This document shows positions 37,353 through 46,131 of a DNA stretch of 64,000 nucleotides, in pieces (position 1 is the stretch's first letter; the number at the start of each line of letters is the position of its first letter). The stretch comes from CAVWDI01 sp963793095 (GTDB lineage: Bacteria; Chloroflexota; Anaerolineae; Anaerolineales; UBA4823): assembly GCA_963793095.1 (NCBI GenBank), contig CAWBYY010000002.1:1240001-1304000 (forward strand), read 5' to 3'. The notes under the pieces are model-generated. The model had not been told where the DNA came from. It worked only from the letters and a program-made list of their open reading frames with translations, and made no database searches. Position numbers and translations under genes: made by a program.

Positions 37353-38171
37353 ATGCAGAATGTCGATAACCAGATTTTGGTTGGATCACCCCGAATCAAA
37401 AAAACCCTTATTGTTGTTGTGGGGGTCCTTTTTCTGATTTGGGTAATTTTTACTCCCGATGGGCTTTTGGGAAAAGCAGGTGCGGTTGGTTATGCAGTGT
37501 GTCACAAAATTTCCAGCCGCTCATTTGTTATTGGTGATAGGCCTTTCCCTATGTGTGCACGCTGCTCAGGTATGTACCTGGGCGCGCTTCTAGGTTTGAT
37601 TTATCAGTCTATCCTCTCCTGGAAATCTGGTCTCCTGCCGCCCAGGCGAGTGACAATTGTATTAGGGGTTTTTGTATTGATATTTGTTATCGATGGCATG
37701 AATTCGTTTCTTTCCCTAGTCCCATTTGATCTGGCTTTATATACGCCCAAAAACCTGTTCAGGTTGATTAGCGGTACGGGTATGGGGATAGTTATAGCAG
37801 CAGCAATATATCCGGTATTTCATCAAACAGTCTGGATAGATTGGGTAAAAAAACCTTCTATCCCAGGGATTAAATCGTTGTTTGGATTAATTGGAATTCT
37901 CTTCATTTTGATTGTCGGATTATATAAAGGATCCTTTTTGGTCTTATACCCATTGGCATTGATCAGTTCTGCAGGAGTGTTGATCCTTTTAACTGTGATT
38001 TACACTGTCCTATGGATAATCCTGTTGAAATCAGAAAACCGTTATAATTTATTAAATGAGCTAACTTTACCGCTAACTGGAGGGTTTGGAACAGCGATGT
38101 TGCAGGTGATCGTATTCACCATAATCCGTTATACTCTTACGGGAACTTGGAATGGTTTTGATTACTTTTAA
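37353..38171 (+). CDS. DUF2085-family membrane protein
   Basis: This 272-residue membrane protein has about six helices. The DUF2085 signature is clear: GYAVCHKISSRSF then PMCARCSGMYLGALLG (about 48-75), with the CARCSGMYLG box and the paired Cys/His residues of the family, which may bind a metal. TATAAT lies 9-14 bp before the ATG, so the mRNA could be almost leaderless. It is followed 18 bp later by a DUF4126 gene. Function is unknown for the family. Confidence 0.85.
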   Translation: MQNVDNQILVGSPRIKKTLIVVVGVLFLIWVIFTPDGLLGKAGAVGYAVCHKISSRSFVIGDRPFPMCARCSGMYLGALLGLIYQSILSWKSGLLPPRRVTIVLGVFVLIFVIDGMNSFLSLVPFDLALYTPKNLFRLISGTGMGIVIAAAIYPVFHQTVWIDWVKKPSIPGIKSLFGLIGILFILIVGLYKGSFLVLYPLALISSAGVLILLTVIYTVLWIILLKSENRYNLLNELTLPLTGGFGTAMLQVIVFTIIRYTLTGTWNGFDYF

Positions 38172-38189
38172 ATATAAGGTTCAAGATAT

Positions 38190-38762
38190 ATGGAAGTCCT
38201 GACAGGAGTGTTCAGCGCATTTGGGTTGTCTGCAAGTGCAGGATTGAATGCATATATACCATTGCTGGTAGTTGCTTTAACAGCACGCTATACAGATTTA
38301 ATAAAGTTATATCAGCCGTGGGACACTCTGACCAATGGGTGGATAATAGGCCTGCTATTAATTCTTCTGGTAATTGAAATTTTTGCTGACAAAGTTCCAG
38401 CAATTAACCACATAAATGATGTGATTCAAACGATCGTCCGGCCAGTTGCCGGGGCGATTGTTTTCGCTGCCAGCGCTCAGGTGTTCAGCGAACTGCATCC
38501 AGTACTGGCGATGGGGTCAGGAATACTGGTCGCGGGGAGTGTGCATGCTGCAAAATCTGTTGCTGTGAGGCCAGTTGTTACCGCCACGACCGGAGGGACC
38601 GGGAATATAGCCGTCAGCACCATAGAAGATATAACCGCCACGGTTACATCCATTATAGCAATTGTAATTCCTTTATTATTTTTATTAATCGCGCTGGTGA
38701 TTGGCGTTTGGATTATCTATAAACTATGGACAAAGAATAACAGGCAAAGGGAAGAAGTATGA
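38190..38762 (+). CDS. DUF4126-family membrane protein
   Basis: This 190-residue membrane protein has about five helices. It starts with VLTGVFSAFGLSASAGLNAYIPLLVVAL, characteristic of DUF4126, and has Gly-rich segments HAAKSVAVRPVVTATTGGTGN and a C-terminal helix ending in basic residues. It is the second gene of a short unit after the DUF2085 gene. The family has no established function. Confidence 0.85.
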   Translation: MEVLTGVFSAFGLSASAGLNAYIPLLVVALTARYTDLIKLYQPWDTLTNGWIIGLLLILLVIEIFADKVPAINHINDVIQTIVRPVAGAIVFAASAQVFSELHPVLAMGSGILVAGSVHAAKSVAVRPVVTATTGGTGNIAVSTIEDITATVTSIIAIVIPLLFLLIALVIGVWIIYKLWTKNNRQREEV

Positions 38763-38824
38763 AGTACTGGGGTTTTGGCTGAACTTTTCCCTTGATATAA
38801 AAATTTCCCGGGATGGAGGAAAAT

Positions 38825-39010
38825 ATGGCTGAGGAAAATGAGACGAATTATTCAATCCCTACTATGGAAGAACCTGGCTCGAGAAAAAACCGAACGATTG
38901 TAATAATTCTTGTAGTTGTCCTGGTACTATTTTGCTGCTGTTGTATTGGAACGTTAGGCTTTGGTTGGACATTTGGCGATATGTTTGTTGATTTCTTTTC
39001 AAATCTCTGA
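38825..39010 (+). CDS. Small single-helix membrane protein with a Cys quartet
   Basis: This 61-residue protein has an acidic N-terminus (AEENETNYSIPT), a basic stretch, one membrane helix (about 23-45) with four consecutive Cys (LFCCCCIGTLG), and a short aromatic tail (TFGDMFVDFFSN). The start at 38825 follows a GGAGG ribosome-binding site with 5-bp spacing; the frame is also open to an ATG at 38813. It trails the DUF4126 gene. The Cys cluster at the membrane face suggests lipidation or metal binding, but nothing else supports a function. Confidence 0.65.
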   Translation: MAEENETNYSIPTMEEPGSRKNRTIVIILVVVLVLFCCCCIGTLGFGWTFGDMFVDFFSNL

Positions 39011-39092
39011 ATTTCTGAACAATATCTCAGCATTAAAATTTTCAATATCTGGAATGGCGCCCGAAAAATTATAACTCGGGTTGGGTGATGCC

Positions 39093-40133
39093 TTACGCCT
39101 GTTCGGAAAAAATTTGAATCGCGGCTTTAGGGTCGAAACTGATTATTACCGGTTCTCCAGGCTCTGGGATATTAAAATTTGAATTGAAATCAAAGGTCAG
39201 GGTCTCTCCTCCAACCTCAATGGTAGTCCTGTAAATTCCGCCTCGAAAGATAAAATCACTGATCACACCAGAAATTTTGTACATCCCTTGATCTCCGAGA
39301 TATACAGAATCGGGGCGTAGCAATATGACGACCTCTCCTGCGGCTTTTCCATTATGAGGAAACCTGCCTATCGGAGTTTCAATATAATAATGTTCTCCTT
39401 CCTGTCTGATGTAACCCGGGAAATAATTGTCCAGGCCGAGAAATTGGGCCACGTATATGGTCGCTGGATTGCGGTAAAGATTTTGTGGAGTGTCAAACTG
39501 TTCAACAGTTCCCTCTCTCATAATGACCACCCGGTCCGCAATAGTGAACACTTCCTCCTGGTCGTGTGTAACGTACAGGGTGGTTTTATCACTTTTTTGC
39601 AGAATTTTCTTCAGATCAATAACCAGATTTTCACGCAGATTCCGATCCAGGGAACCTAGAGGTTCGTCAAGCATAAGCAGTTGAGGGTTTGGAGCCAGAG
39701 ATCGGGCCAGGGCGATACGCTGGGTTTCGCCACCTGAAAGCGAATTGATATCCCGTTTTTCAAACCCGGGCAGACCTACAAGACTGAGGATTTCATTCAC
39801 TCGTTTATTTATCTGATCTCTCTCCATACCAGCCATTTCCAAACCGAAAGCAACATTCTGGTAAACATTCATATGGGGAAATAGTGCAAAATCCTGGAAC
39901 ATGAGACCAAAATTACGTTTATATGAAGGTTGGTGAATGATGGATGAACCATCCCAGCATAATTGTCCACTATCGGGTGGGGTTAATCCTGCGATAATAG
40001 ATAATAAAGTGGATTTTCCGCAACCACTGGGACCGAGAATCCCTACAGTTTCTCCTGAGTTTACATAAAAGGAAAAATTTTTTAATACATTCACATCTCC
40101 GAATGATTTCTGGATATTGTCTACAACGAGCAT
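39093..40133 (-). CDS. Thiamine ABC transporter ATPase (ThiQ-like)
   Basis: This ABC ATPase has Walker A GPSGCGKST, Q-loop MFQDFALFPH, signature LSGGETQRIALAR, Walker B LLMLDEPLGSLD and H-loop YVTHDQEE. It also has a C-terminal TOBE-like domain (VVILLRPDSVYLG), giving about 346 residues, longer than E. coli ThiQ and closer to FbpC/PotA. The ATG at 40133 (MLVVDNIQKSFG) is preferred over a TTG 60 bp upstream. It is the last gene of the operon led by a TPP riboswitch, so a thiamine role is well supported by context. Confidence 0.87.
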   Translation of the reverse strand: MLVVDNIQKSFGDVNVLKNFSFYVNSGETVGILGPSGCGKSTLLSIIAGLTPPDSGQLCWDGSSIIHQPSYKRNFGLMFQDFALFPHMNVYQNVAFGLEMAGMERDQINKRVNEILSLVGLPGFEKRDINSLSGGETQRIALARSLAPNPQLLMLDEPLGSLDRNLRENLVIDLKKILQKSDKTTLYVTHDQEEVFTIADRVVIMREGTVEQFDTPQNLYRNPATIYVAQFLGLDNYFPGYIRQEGEHYYIETPIGRFPHNGKAAGEVVILLRPDSVYLGDQGMYKISGVISDFIFRGGIYRTTIEVGGETLTFDFNSNFNIPEPGEPVIISFDPKAAIQIFSEQA

Positions 40134-40170
40134 TTTCTTGACTGCTGAAAAACTTTTCTTTTCCAAAGTT

Positions 40171-41898
40171 TTAAAATTCTCCGACGTTTGCAATTCGAAA
40201 ACGGTCTAAAAACAATACGCTGATTGCTATTGTCAACATAAGAATCGTGCTGAGCGCCATCGCCTGTCCGTAATTCAACGCTCCTGGCTGAGATAGGAAA
40301 CGGTAGATTAAAATCGGAATTGTTGGATATTCAGGTCTGGCGATCAATGCAGTGGCTCCAAATTCTCCTAAGGAAATTGCGAAGGCAAATATTGCCGCGA
40401 TAATCAGAGCCCTTCCCACGATTGGCAAATCAATTCGTTTAGCGACTTCAAAATTTGATGCGCCCAGCATCTGGGCTGCATTCCGTATTCGGGGATTAAT
40501 ACTTCGCAATGATGGAGTCAAACTGCGAACAATAAAAGGAAATGCAACCAGTGTATGGGCGAGTGGAATAAGTAATAAAGATGCACGCAGGTCGAGCGGT
40601 GGTTTATTTAATGCAATTATAAATCCCAGCCCAAGCGTCACAGCGGATGTTCCAAGAGGGAGCATGATAAGTGGGTCAAAAAATTTGGTTAAGCAGGATT
40701 GTTTATTGTGAGTTAAAACCCAGGCAGTGGGTAATCCCAATACCAGCGCCAAAAAGACTGTTAATCCAGCGTAAACCAGAGAAACCATAATCGCAGTAGT
40801 AGGGGGGGAATAAAAAAGTAAATCACGACGGTTTATGGATAGCTCGCGATAGTAATCGAGAGTCAACCTCGAATGAAATGTTGAGGCTGGTTCAATGCTG
40901 GGATTAATCCGCATGAATGATCTGCTTATCAGGGCTAATAAAGGGGCAATGAGAATTATCAGGATTATGGATATCATCACCCATGCAAAGAGTTTGTTTG
41001 GCCATGTGGTTAATTTTTGTTGGGTGAATTCTTGAGGTCTGAGCGATAAGGGATGATTTAATCGTGAGGATAATCTCGTATAAACGATAGTCAGGATAAG
41101 GGTGCATACCAGTTGAATAACAGCCAGAACTGCTGCAGTAGGAAGGTTGAATAAACCTGCTGTCTGGTAATAGATTTCCACCTCCAGGGTTGCGAATCTG
41201 GGACCTCCTAAAACCAGAATGACTCCAAAGGATGTGAAATTAAATATAAAAACAAGTAGAGCTGCAGCAAGAATGACTGGCATTAATATGGGCAATGTCA
41301 CTTTTGTTAATGATTTTGTCCGATTGGCGCCCAGCACCTGGGCAGCCTGGGTCAGGCGCGGGTCAATATGGGACCAGAAATCCCCGACCATTCGCAGGAC
41401 GATGGTAATGTTGTAAAAGACATGCGCCAAAAGAATGGCATAAAATGTATTTAATAAATGGATAGGCGGATATGAGAAATTAAATATCTCCATAAATATC
41501 AAATTCACCCAGCCACGCGGTCCAAGCAGTGAATTAAATGCTGCTGCAACAACCAGGGTGGGTAATACAAACGGGATTACTGTAAGAGAGCGAATGAGCG
41601 ATTTTCCACGGAAATCATACCTGGCAAAAAGATATGCGCCAGGTAATCCAATGAATAATGTAAGCAGAGTTGAAGTTGTAGCCTGCAGGAAAGTGAAACC
41701 AATAATTCGCCAGGTCGAGATCGATGAAAGAGTATCAACGAATTGGTATAAAAAGCCGTTTTCTGAGCGAGCCAGGCTGGTTCTTAAGATACTCCCTAAA
41801 GGGTATATATAAAAAACCAACAAAAAGGCAATTGGAACGAGCCATAATATTACTGACGACCAATTGCCTTTCCTATTTGAGTTTAAATATAATCTCAT
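40171..41898 (-). CDS. Two-domain ABC permease (ThiP-like)
   Basis: This 575-residue permease has two tandem BPD-type domains of about six helices each. An EAA-like loop lies in each half (PRLTQAAQVLGANRTKSLTKVTLP and PRIRNAAQMLGASNFEVAKRIDLP, each split here by a short break in conservation). This ThiP/FbpB architecture lets one polypeptide form the whole channel. It overlaps the binding-protein gene by 4 bp and precedes the ATPase. With the riboswitch at 43733 it most likely imports thiamine or its phosphates. Confidence 0.89.
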   Translation of the reverse strand: MRLYLNSNRKGNWSSVILWLVPIAFLLVFYIYPLGSILRTSLARSENGFLYQFVDTLSSISTWRIIGFTFLQATTSTLLTLFIGLPGAYLFARYDFRGKSLIRSLTVIPFVLPTLVVAAAFNSLLGPRGWVNLIFMEIFNFSYPPIHLLNTFYAILLAHVFYNITIVLRMVGDFWSHIDPRLTQAAQVLGANRTKSLTKVTLPILMPVILAAALLVFIFNFTSFGVILVLGGPRFATLEVEIYYQTAGLFNLPTAAVLAVIQLVCTLILTIVYTRLSSRLNHPLSLRPQEFTQQKLTTWPNKLFAWVMISIILIILIAPLLALISRSFMRINPSIEPASTFHSRLTLDYYRELSINRRDLLFYSPPTTAIMVSLVYAGLTVFLALVLGLPTAWVLTHNKQSCLTKFFDPLIMLPLGTSAVTLGLGFIIALNKPPLDLRASLLLIPLAHTLVAFPFIVRSLTPSLRSINPRIRNAAQMLGASNFEVAKRIDLPIVGRALIIAAIFAFAISLGEFGATALIARPEYPTIPILIYRFLSQPGALNYGQAMALSTILMLTIAISVLFLDRFRIANVGEF

Positions 41899-42996
41899 CT
41901 GAGAACAGTTTCAGTCCATTCATTTATCCACTTCTCCCGGTTCTCCGCTATATCTTCAGGGCTGATATTGGCAGTTTCTTCGGGAGAGATTAGATAATTG
42001 ATAAACACATCATCCAGGGTTGCATCAGAATTGACAGGGAAAACGAACATTCGCAGTGGTATATCCTCTTGAAATTTCCTGGCTAGCATAAAATCCACCC
42101 ATTTTCTGGCTAGCATTTCATTTTTTGTTCCTTTGAGAATCCCCACAAATTCAATCTGCCGGAAGCATGTCCCGTCAGAGACTATTGCAGCAGTGGGAGG
42201 GCTTTTCATTGGTTGTTCGGCGTAAATAAATTCGAAAGCCGGGCTTGAACTGTATGATACAACGATTGGCCGCGGACCTTTTCCTGCAGATCCACTGAAT
42301 TCTGAATAATAAGCTGACTCCCAATCGTTAACTACCAGAATTTCATTGCCCATCAACCCCTTCCAGTAATCGAGATAATCCTCCTCGCCGAAATGAGCTA
42401 TTGTCGTAAACAGGAATGCTAAACCTGGAGAAGAAGTTGCTGGATTTTCAACCACAAGAAGCCCCCTGTATTCTGGCGCCAGTAAATCTTCAAGGGTTGA
42501 GGGAGGATCGATTTCCTGCTCTGCAAAATAATTCTTATCATGATTCAAGCAGACATCTCCAAAGTTCACTGGAAGCGCCCGGTTGCTAGGATCAAGTTTG
42601 AATTTATCATCAATATTCTCAAGCCCCGGAGATTCGTAATTGAGAAAAATGTCTTCATCCAGTGCACGGCTGAGAAAGGTATTGTCCACGCCGTAAAATA
42701 CATCTGCAATTGGATTTCCTTCTTGAAAGAATGGCTTTATTAACTGCCGTTCCAGTATCGCCGCTTTTGATAAATTTGACTTTTACTTCGTTTTCATTTT
42801 CGAAAGATCTTACAACATCTTCAGAGGCATCAAAAGAATCATGGGTCATCACGGTGAGTACTGGTTGTTCTGCGGTTCCATTTTCCTGGGATTCTATTGA
42901 CTCAAGGACGATATTGCATGCTGCGGTGAATAATATCGTTATGATCATCATCGGAATTGCTGGTTTTCTTATCAAAACACAAAAATTTCGCATCAT
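41895..42996 (-). CDS. Thiamine-binding lipoprotein (ThiB-like, frameshifted)
   Basis: The N-terminal signal ends in FTAACNIV (lipobox). The mature part begins LTVMTHDSFDASEDVVRSF, the ThiB-type opening. Near 42722 the frame changes, with loss of one base likely, between KAILSR and EGNPIADVFYGVDNTF, after which the binding-protein fold continues to the end. Repaired length is about 366 residues, normal for ThiB. It overlaps the thiN stop and the permease start by 4 bp each. The substrate assignment rests on the VMTHDSF motif and the TPP riboswitch. The frameshift is probably an artefact. Confidence 0.85.
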
Positions 42997-43646
42997 TCAC
43001 CTCCATCTCTGGTAGATAAATTCTCCTGGTGGATGACTGTACAAAGCAAGATGCCCTGTTTAATTTCCACTCTGCCAGTATTTCCATTTATGCGATTACT
43101 GACCCCACGTGTTTTTCCGAAGTGTAAGGTCCCGTCTGAGAGCGGGTATTCCAGTCCTTCAGTGTATATGCCGCAAACAACACTGCTCAATGGTATAAGA
43201 GATACTATATCCCCTGGTTGACCGTTTATAAATAACACCTTGCCCGCATTTATATAATGGATTTCATATTGACCATCCTGGATCATAATATTTATTCCTG
43301 GATGGCAAACTGGAAGAAGGATATTCGCGATGGTCTGGTCCCACCTTTCACCAAGCGCAGCGAAAATTACAATATCTTCATGACCTGTCTCTATTGCATG
43401 ATTTATGGCAAGTTCGAGGTCAGTTTCATCCTTTCTTTCAGGAAATTTGATTGTCTTTGATCCCAATTTTTCTAATTCTTTCAGGTTTTCAGCCTGGATA
43501 GAATCAAAATCGCCAATCACTACTTTTGGTACAAGCCCCAACACGAGACAATTGGCAATACCTCCATCCGCCGCGATGATGTAGTCCTCTTTTTCAATAT
43601 TCACTGGATGAGAAAGAACGCCATTAGCCAGAATTACAGCACGCAA
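42993..43646 (-). CDS. thiN: Thiamine pyrophosphokinase
   Basis: This protein of about 217 residues starts RAVILANGVLSHP and contains IIAADGGIANCL, VVIGDFDSIQAE, the Mg/thiamine motif KDETDLELAI (about residue 80) and FAALGERWDQTIANI. It phosphorylates thiamine to thiamine diphosphate. The frame is open to an ATG at 43661, but that ATG lies inside a terminator hairpin. The TTG at 43646 (MRAVILANG) fits the usual family N-terminus and has GGAGG 8 bp upstream, within the terminator stem. It is first in the thiN-thiB-thiP-thiQ-like operon controlled by the TPP riboswitch. Confidence 0.92.
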   Translation of the reverse strand: MRAVILANGVLSHPVNIEKEDYIIAADGGIANCLVLGLVPKVVIGDFDSIQAENLKELEKLGSKTIKFPERKDETDLELAINHAIETGHEDIVIFAALGERWDQTIANILLPVCHPGINIMIQDGQYEIHYINAGKVLFINGQPGDIVSLIPLSSVVCGIYTEGLEYPLSDGTLHFGKTRGVSNRINGNTGRVEIKQGILLCTVIHQENLSTRDGGE

Positions 43647-43677
43647 AAAAAACCTCCACATTCTTTCCGGTGGAGGG
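43645..43677 (-). terminator. Rho-independent terminator controlled by the TPP riboswitch
   Basis: On the minus strand CCTCCAC and GTGGAGG form a perfect 7-bp stem around a 10-nt loop, followed by eight T residues. It lies about 55 nt after the TPP aptamer and directly before (and into) the thiN start. The 3' stem arm GTGGAGG contains the likely ribosome-binding site of thiN, so termination and translation control would share one hairpin. Confidence 0.88.
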
Positions 43678-43732
43678 TTTTAGACTGGTATGATTTCGGG
43701 AAAACTTTGGTTGCTGAGGTAGCCGAAAATGC

Positions 43733-43819
43733 CATCCCTCCGCCGGTATTATCCGGATCAGGTTCGCGGGTCGAGAGTTGTCTCTCTCCTCTCAGCCCGG
43801 ATTTACAGGGCTCCCCGTG
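43733..43819 (-). promoter_or_regulatory. TPP riboswitch (THI element)
   Basis: The minus strand shows the THI-box order: GGGGAGCCC, then GGGCTGAGAGG with the CUGAGA core, a variable arm, GACCCGCGAACCTGATCCGG, and CCGGCGGAGGGA closing P1. Key parts are the CTGAGA core near 43790-43797 and the ACCTGAT...GGAGGGA half near 43736-43768. It precedes a terminator and the thiN-thiBPQ operon, so thiamine diphosphate should turn that operon off by promoting termination. Confidence 0.95.
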
Positions 43820-43950
43820 CATGGTTTTTAACCAAGAATTGAATTTTTAATCGTTCAATATTTCAAACAAAGTATATCGAACACCTTATTCAATGTCAAG
43901 CGAAGGCATTGACAACGAAGGCATTCCATCTCGGCGAGATTCTGCAATTC

Positions 43951-43980
43951 TTGACACGCTTTAACCTTTGGGATTATAAT
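43951..43980 (+). promoter_or_regulatory. Consensus promoter of tRNA-Asn
   Basis: TTGACA and TATAAT, both perfect, are 18 bp apart. The -10 ends 13 bp before the tRNA 5' end. Upstream at 43901-43925 the 10-mer CGAAGGCATT occurs twice, 15 bp apart, and TGTCAA/TTGACA form an inverted repeat at 43895-43914. Confidence 0.85.
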
Positions 43981-43993
43981 CACTAAACTTAAT

Positions 43994-44067
43994 TCCTCGA
44001 TAGCTCAATTGGTAGAGCGAGCGGCTGTTAACCGCTTGGTTCCAGGTTCGAAGTCCTGGTCGAGGAG
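43994..44067 (+). tRNA. tRNA-Asn (anticodon GTT)
   Basis: The gene folds as a normal tRNA: acceptor TCCTCGA/TCGAGGA, discriminator G, D-arm, anticodon stem GCGGC/ACCGC with loop CTGTTAA (anticodon GTT) and T-loop GTTCGAAGT. CCA is not encoded. A terminator follows 5 bp later. Confidence 0.96.
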
Positions 44068-44071
44068 CAAA

Positions 44072-44102
44072 AAAGCCCCCGGAAAGGGGCTTTCGTTTTT
44101 TT
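44072..44102 (+). terminator. Rho-independent terminator after tRNA-Asn
   Basis: AAAGCCCC and GGGGCTTT form an 8-bp stem with a short CGGAA loop, followed by a T-rich tract. It closes the single-gene tRNA-Asn transcript. Confidence 0.92.
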
Positions 44103-44119
44103 CTGACAGAATTTTCTGG

Positions 44120-44422
44120 TTATTCTTTTTTTGTGTCTTTGGTTAGGTCAGGGCTTGATTCGGTTTTCTTCTCATTTTTCGGTTTGGAATCAGGACTGTC
44201 CTCAGATTTTGTTTCGCTTTTAGTGCGGCTTGCACCAGACGGGGAGCGGTTGTCGGTAGCATAGAAACCAGATCCTTTAAATACAATACCCACAGGTTGA
44301 AAGACTTTCCGTAAAGCCTTTTCCGAACACTCCGGACAACGTGTAAGTGTGGGTTCGCTGAATTTCTGGTGCTTCTCAAACTGGACACCACAATTATCAC
44401 ATTTGTAAAGGTAAATTGGCAT
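44120..44422 (-). CDS. FmdB-family zinc ribbon protein
   Basis: This protein of about 100 residues begins with MPIYLYKCDNCGVQFEKHQK. It has two CxxC pairs (CDNC and CPEC, spaced about 25 residues) forming a zinc ribbon, then FQPVGIVFKGSGFYATDNR, typical of the FmdB/putative regulatory protein family. The C-terminal third is a Ser/Lys/Asp/Glu-rich tail. The ATG at 44422 is the family start. FmdB proteins were named from amide-degradation operons, but most have no proven role, and no amidase gene lies nearby. Confidence 0.9.
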   Translation of the reverse strand: MPIYLYKCDNCGVQFEKHQKFSEPTLTRCPECSEKALRKVFQPVGIVFKGSGFYATDNRSPSGASRTKSETKSEDSPDSKPKNEKKTESSPDLTKDTKKE

Positions 44423-44636
44423 ATTAGTCACTGCTTTTCAAATTTAAATCATTAATACCAAAAGAAAATTATAGCACGCAGAAATTTGATTGGCAAGAGC
44501 CTTGGGACTAATTATACAAATATCTTATAAAAAAAAGTAAGTCGAAAAAGGAAATATTCTTAAAGCCCGTGTACATTTTGTGTTTGCTAAATCGAATTTT
44601 TTTTCATGGAATTTATCATCTCTGATCGATTGTCGT

Positions 44637-45840
44637 TCAGGGTCCTATAAATGTTTGCACGAGCGGTACTGGTGTAAAAACAAGAATGAATATTAACAAT
44701 CCGGTAAATGCCAGGAGTTTACGTCCATTATTCAGTTTTGTTATCTGGTCAAGCGGTTCTGCGTAGACTCTTCCGAGCAGTAGAATTAACACAGCCCAAA
44801 TCCACCACCCAGACCAGGCAAAACCCAGTAATAATAATATGACCAGTACAATCGGCAGGAGCAATCCGGCTTTTTTCCCGATTAATGAATAAATAACATG
44901 ACCACCGTCAAGCTGCCCTGCGGGTATCAGGTTAAGGGCTGTGACAAGCATACCTGCCCATCCTGCCCATGCGACCGGCGATATCAATACATCCAGACCA
45001 CCGATGGGAAGAGGTTGGCTGGTGAAAAAGTATCTCACCCAGTAGAAAAGAGGAGAAATGCCACCATAATCCAGCGGCGCTGGTAGGAATTGACCAAAAA
45101 CCAAAAATTTCGCCAGTAAGTATAAGATTGAGTTCCCTTCCAGTTGAAGTCCCTGACCTGGGGCGAGATCGATTGTGTCAATATATGAGATCGATAGACC
45201 ATACAGTAGGATTGGGATTGCGACAAGAAAACCGGCGATAGGACCGGCAATTCCAATATCTAAAAGCACCCGTTTATTCTTTGGAGGTTCTTTTAACTGA
45301 ATAAATGCACCCATTGTTCCGAATGGGCTGAATGGAAAGGGAATAAAATAGGGGAGCGTTACATGAGTGTTGTTAAGGCGGCCAGCAATATAATGACCAA
45401 ATTCATGTGCAACCAGTATTGCCAAGCAAACTTATTGCGAAAGGGAAGCCGAGGGTAGGCTTCGGATAATCGTTGCCAGCAAGTTCATCTGGTTCTGTTG
45501 GCACTGGACCGTTATATGCATACATTGCTCCTGCAAATACAACACTTAATAGGGTAAGGATGAATAAAATCAAGTTGATAAGCGGATTTGATGCTTTTGG
45601 TTTAATCAAACCCTCAACGATCAGAATTACATGCTCGCTACCCTCTTCCCGGAACAAGGGGATGTAACTGTATGGGCGTAAATTTGCTGAAAGTGTATCG
45701 TATGAAGTTATTGGATCACTATACAATTGGCCGCGATAACGGATGAGGAAATTGTGTTTAGCCGTACCGGTTGTTATATCTTCAATTCGTAAGACGCGGC
45801 TTACAATGGATGTTATCGTTTCGTTTTCAGGTAAATTCAT
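44637..45840 (-). CDS. Site-2 protease (M50) family membrane metalloprotease, frameshifted
   Basis: The N-terminal ~95 residues are cytoplasmic or peripheral, followed by a membrane helix (LINLILFILTLLSVVFAGAMY). The frame then changes near 45425 (one extra T) so that FAISL joins AILVAHEFGHYIAGRLNN, the HExxH zinc motif. Later helices include the NPDG-like third ligand region as NLIPAGQLDGGHV. About 400 residues when repaired. S2P proteases cut substrates inside the membrane, often releasing sigma factors or regulators; no PDZ domain or partner is obvious here. The ATG at 45840 is preferred to a GTG 12 bp upstream. Confidence 0.88.
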
Positions 45841-45889
45841 TGTCGAAATCACTCAGGGATTTTAAAACAAATAAAGAATATAATATATA

Positions 45890-45986
45890 TGGCGGGAGTG
45901 GATGGGAGTCGAACCCACCACGGCCCGCAACGCGACCCGTCACCGGTTTTGAAGACCGGGGAGCCCACCGGGACCCAACCACTCCC
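45890..45986 (-). tRNA. selC: Selenocysteine tRNA (anticodon TCA)
   Basis: The minus-strand RNA has an 8-bp acceptor stem (GGGAGTGG/CCACTCCC), anticodon stem CCGGT/ACCGG with loop CTTCAAA (anticodon TCA, reading UGA), and a very long variable arm (GACGGGTCGCG...GGGCC region). The T-loop is GTTCGACTC and the CCA end is encoded. Length is about 94 nt plus CCA. These are the defining features of bacterial tRNA-Sec. A promoter lies 11 bp upstream. Confidence 0.96.
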
Positions 45987-45996
45987 GAGAGAGCAT

Positions 45997-46025
45997 AGGA
46001 TACCCCAACAGGTTGGAATATTCAA
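45997..46025 (-). promoter_or_regulatory. Promoter of selC
   Basis: On the minus strand TTGAAT and TATCCT are 17 bp apart, and the -10 lies about 11 bp before the tRNA 5' end. Confidence 0.6.
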
Positions 46026-46076
46026 GTATTACGAGCGGAATTTTAATTGCCAAGCTAAATATGTTTTTCGAGATAG

Positions 46077-46105
46077 TTGACGAATAAGGATCAGTTTGCT
46101 AGAAT
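46077..46105 (+). promoter_or_regulatory. Promoter of glnA
   Basis: TTGACG and TAGAAT are separated by 17 bp, about 27 bp before the glnA ATG, which has an AGGAGA ribosome-binding site. No NtrC-type or sigma-54 element was seen. Confidence 0.75.
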
Positions 46106-46131
46106 GCATGAATTATTAATCAGGAGACAAG

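Noticed and set aside
39011..39092. CCCGA/TCGGG inverted repeat near 39060 as a terminator
   Set aside because: Only 5 bp of stem with an 11-nt loop and no T tract on either strand; too weak to list.
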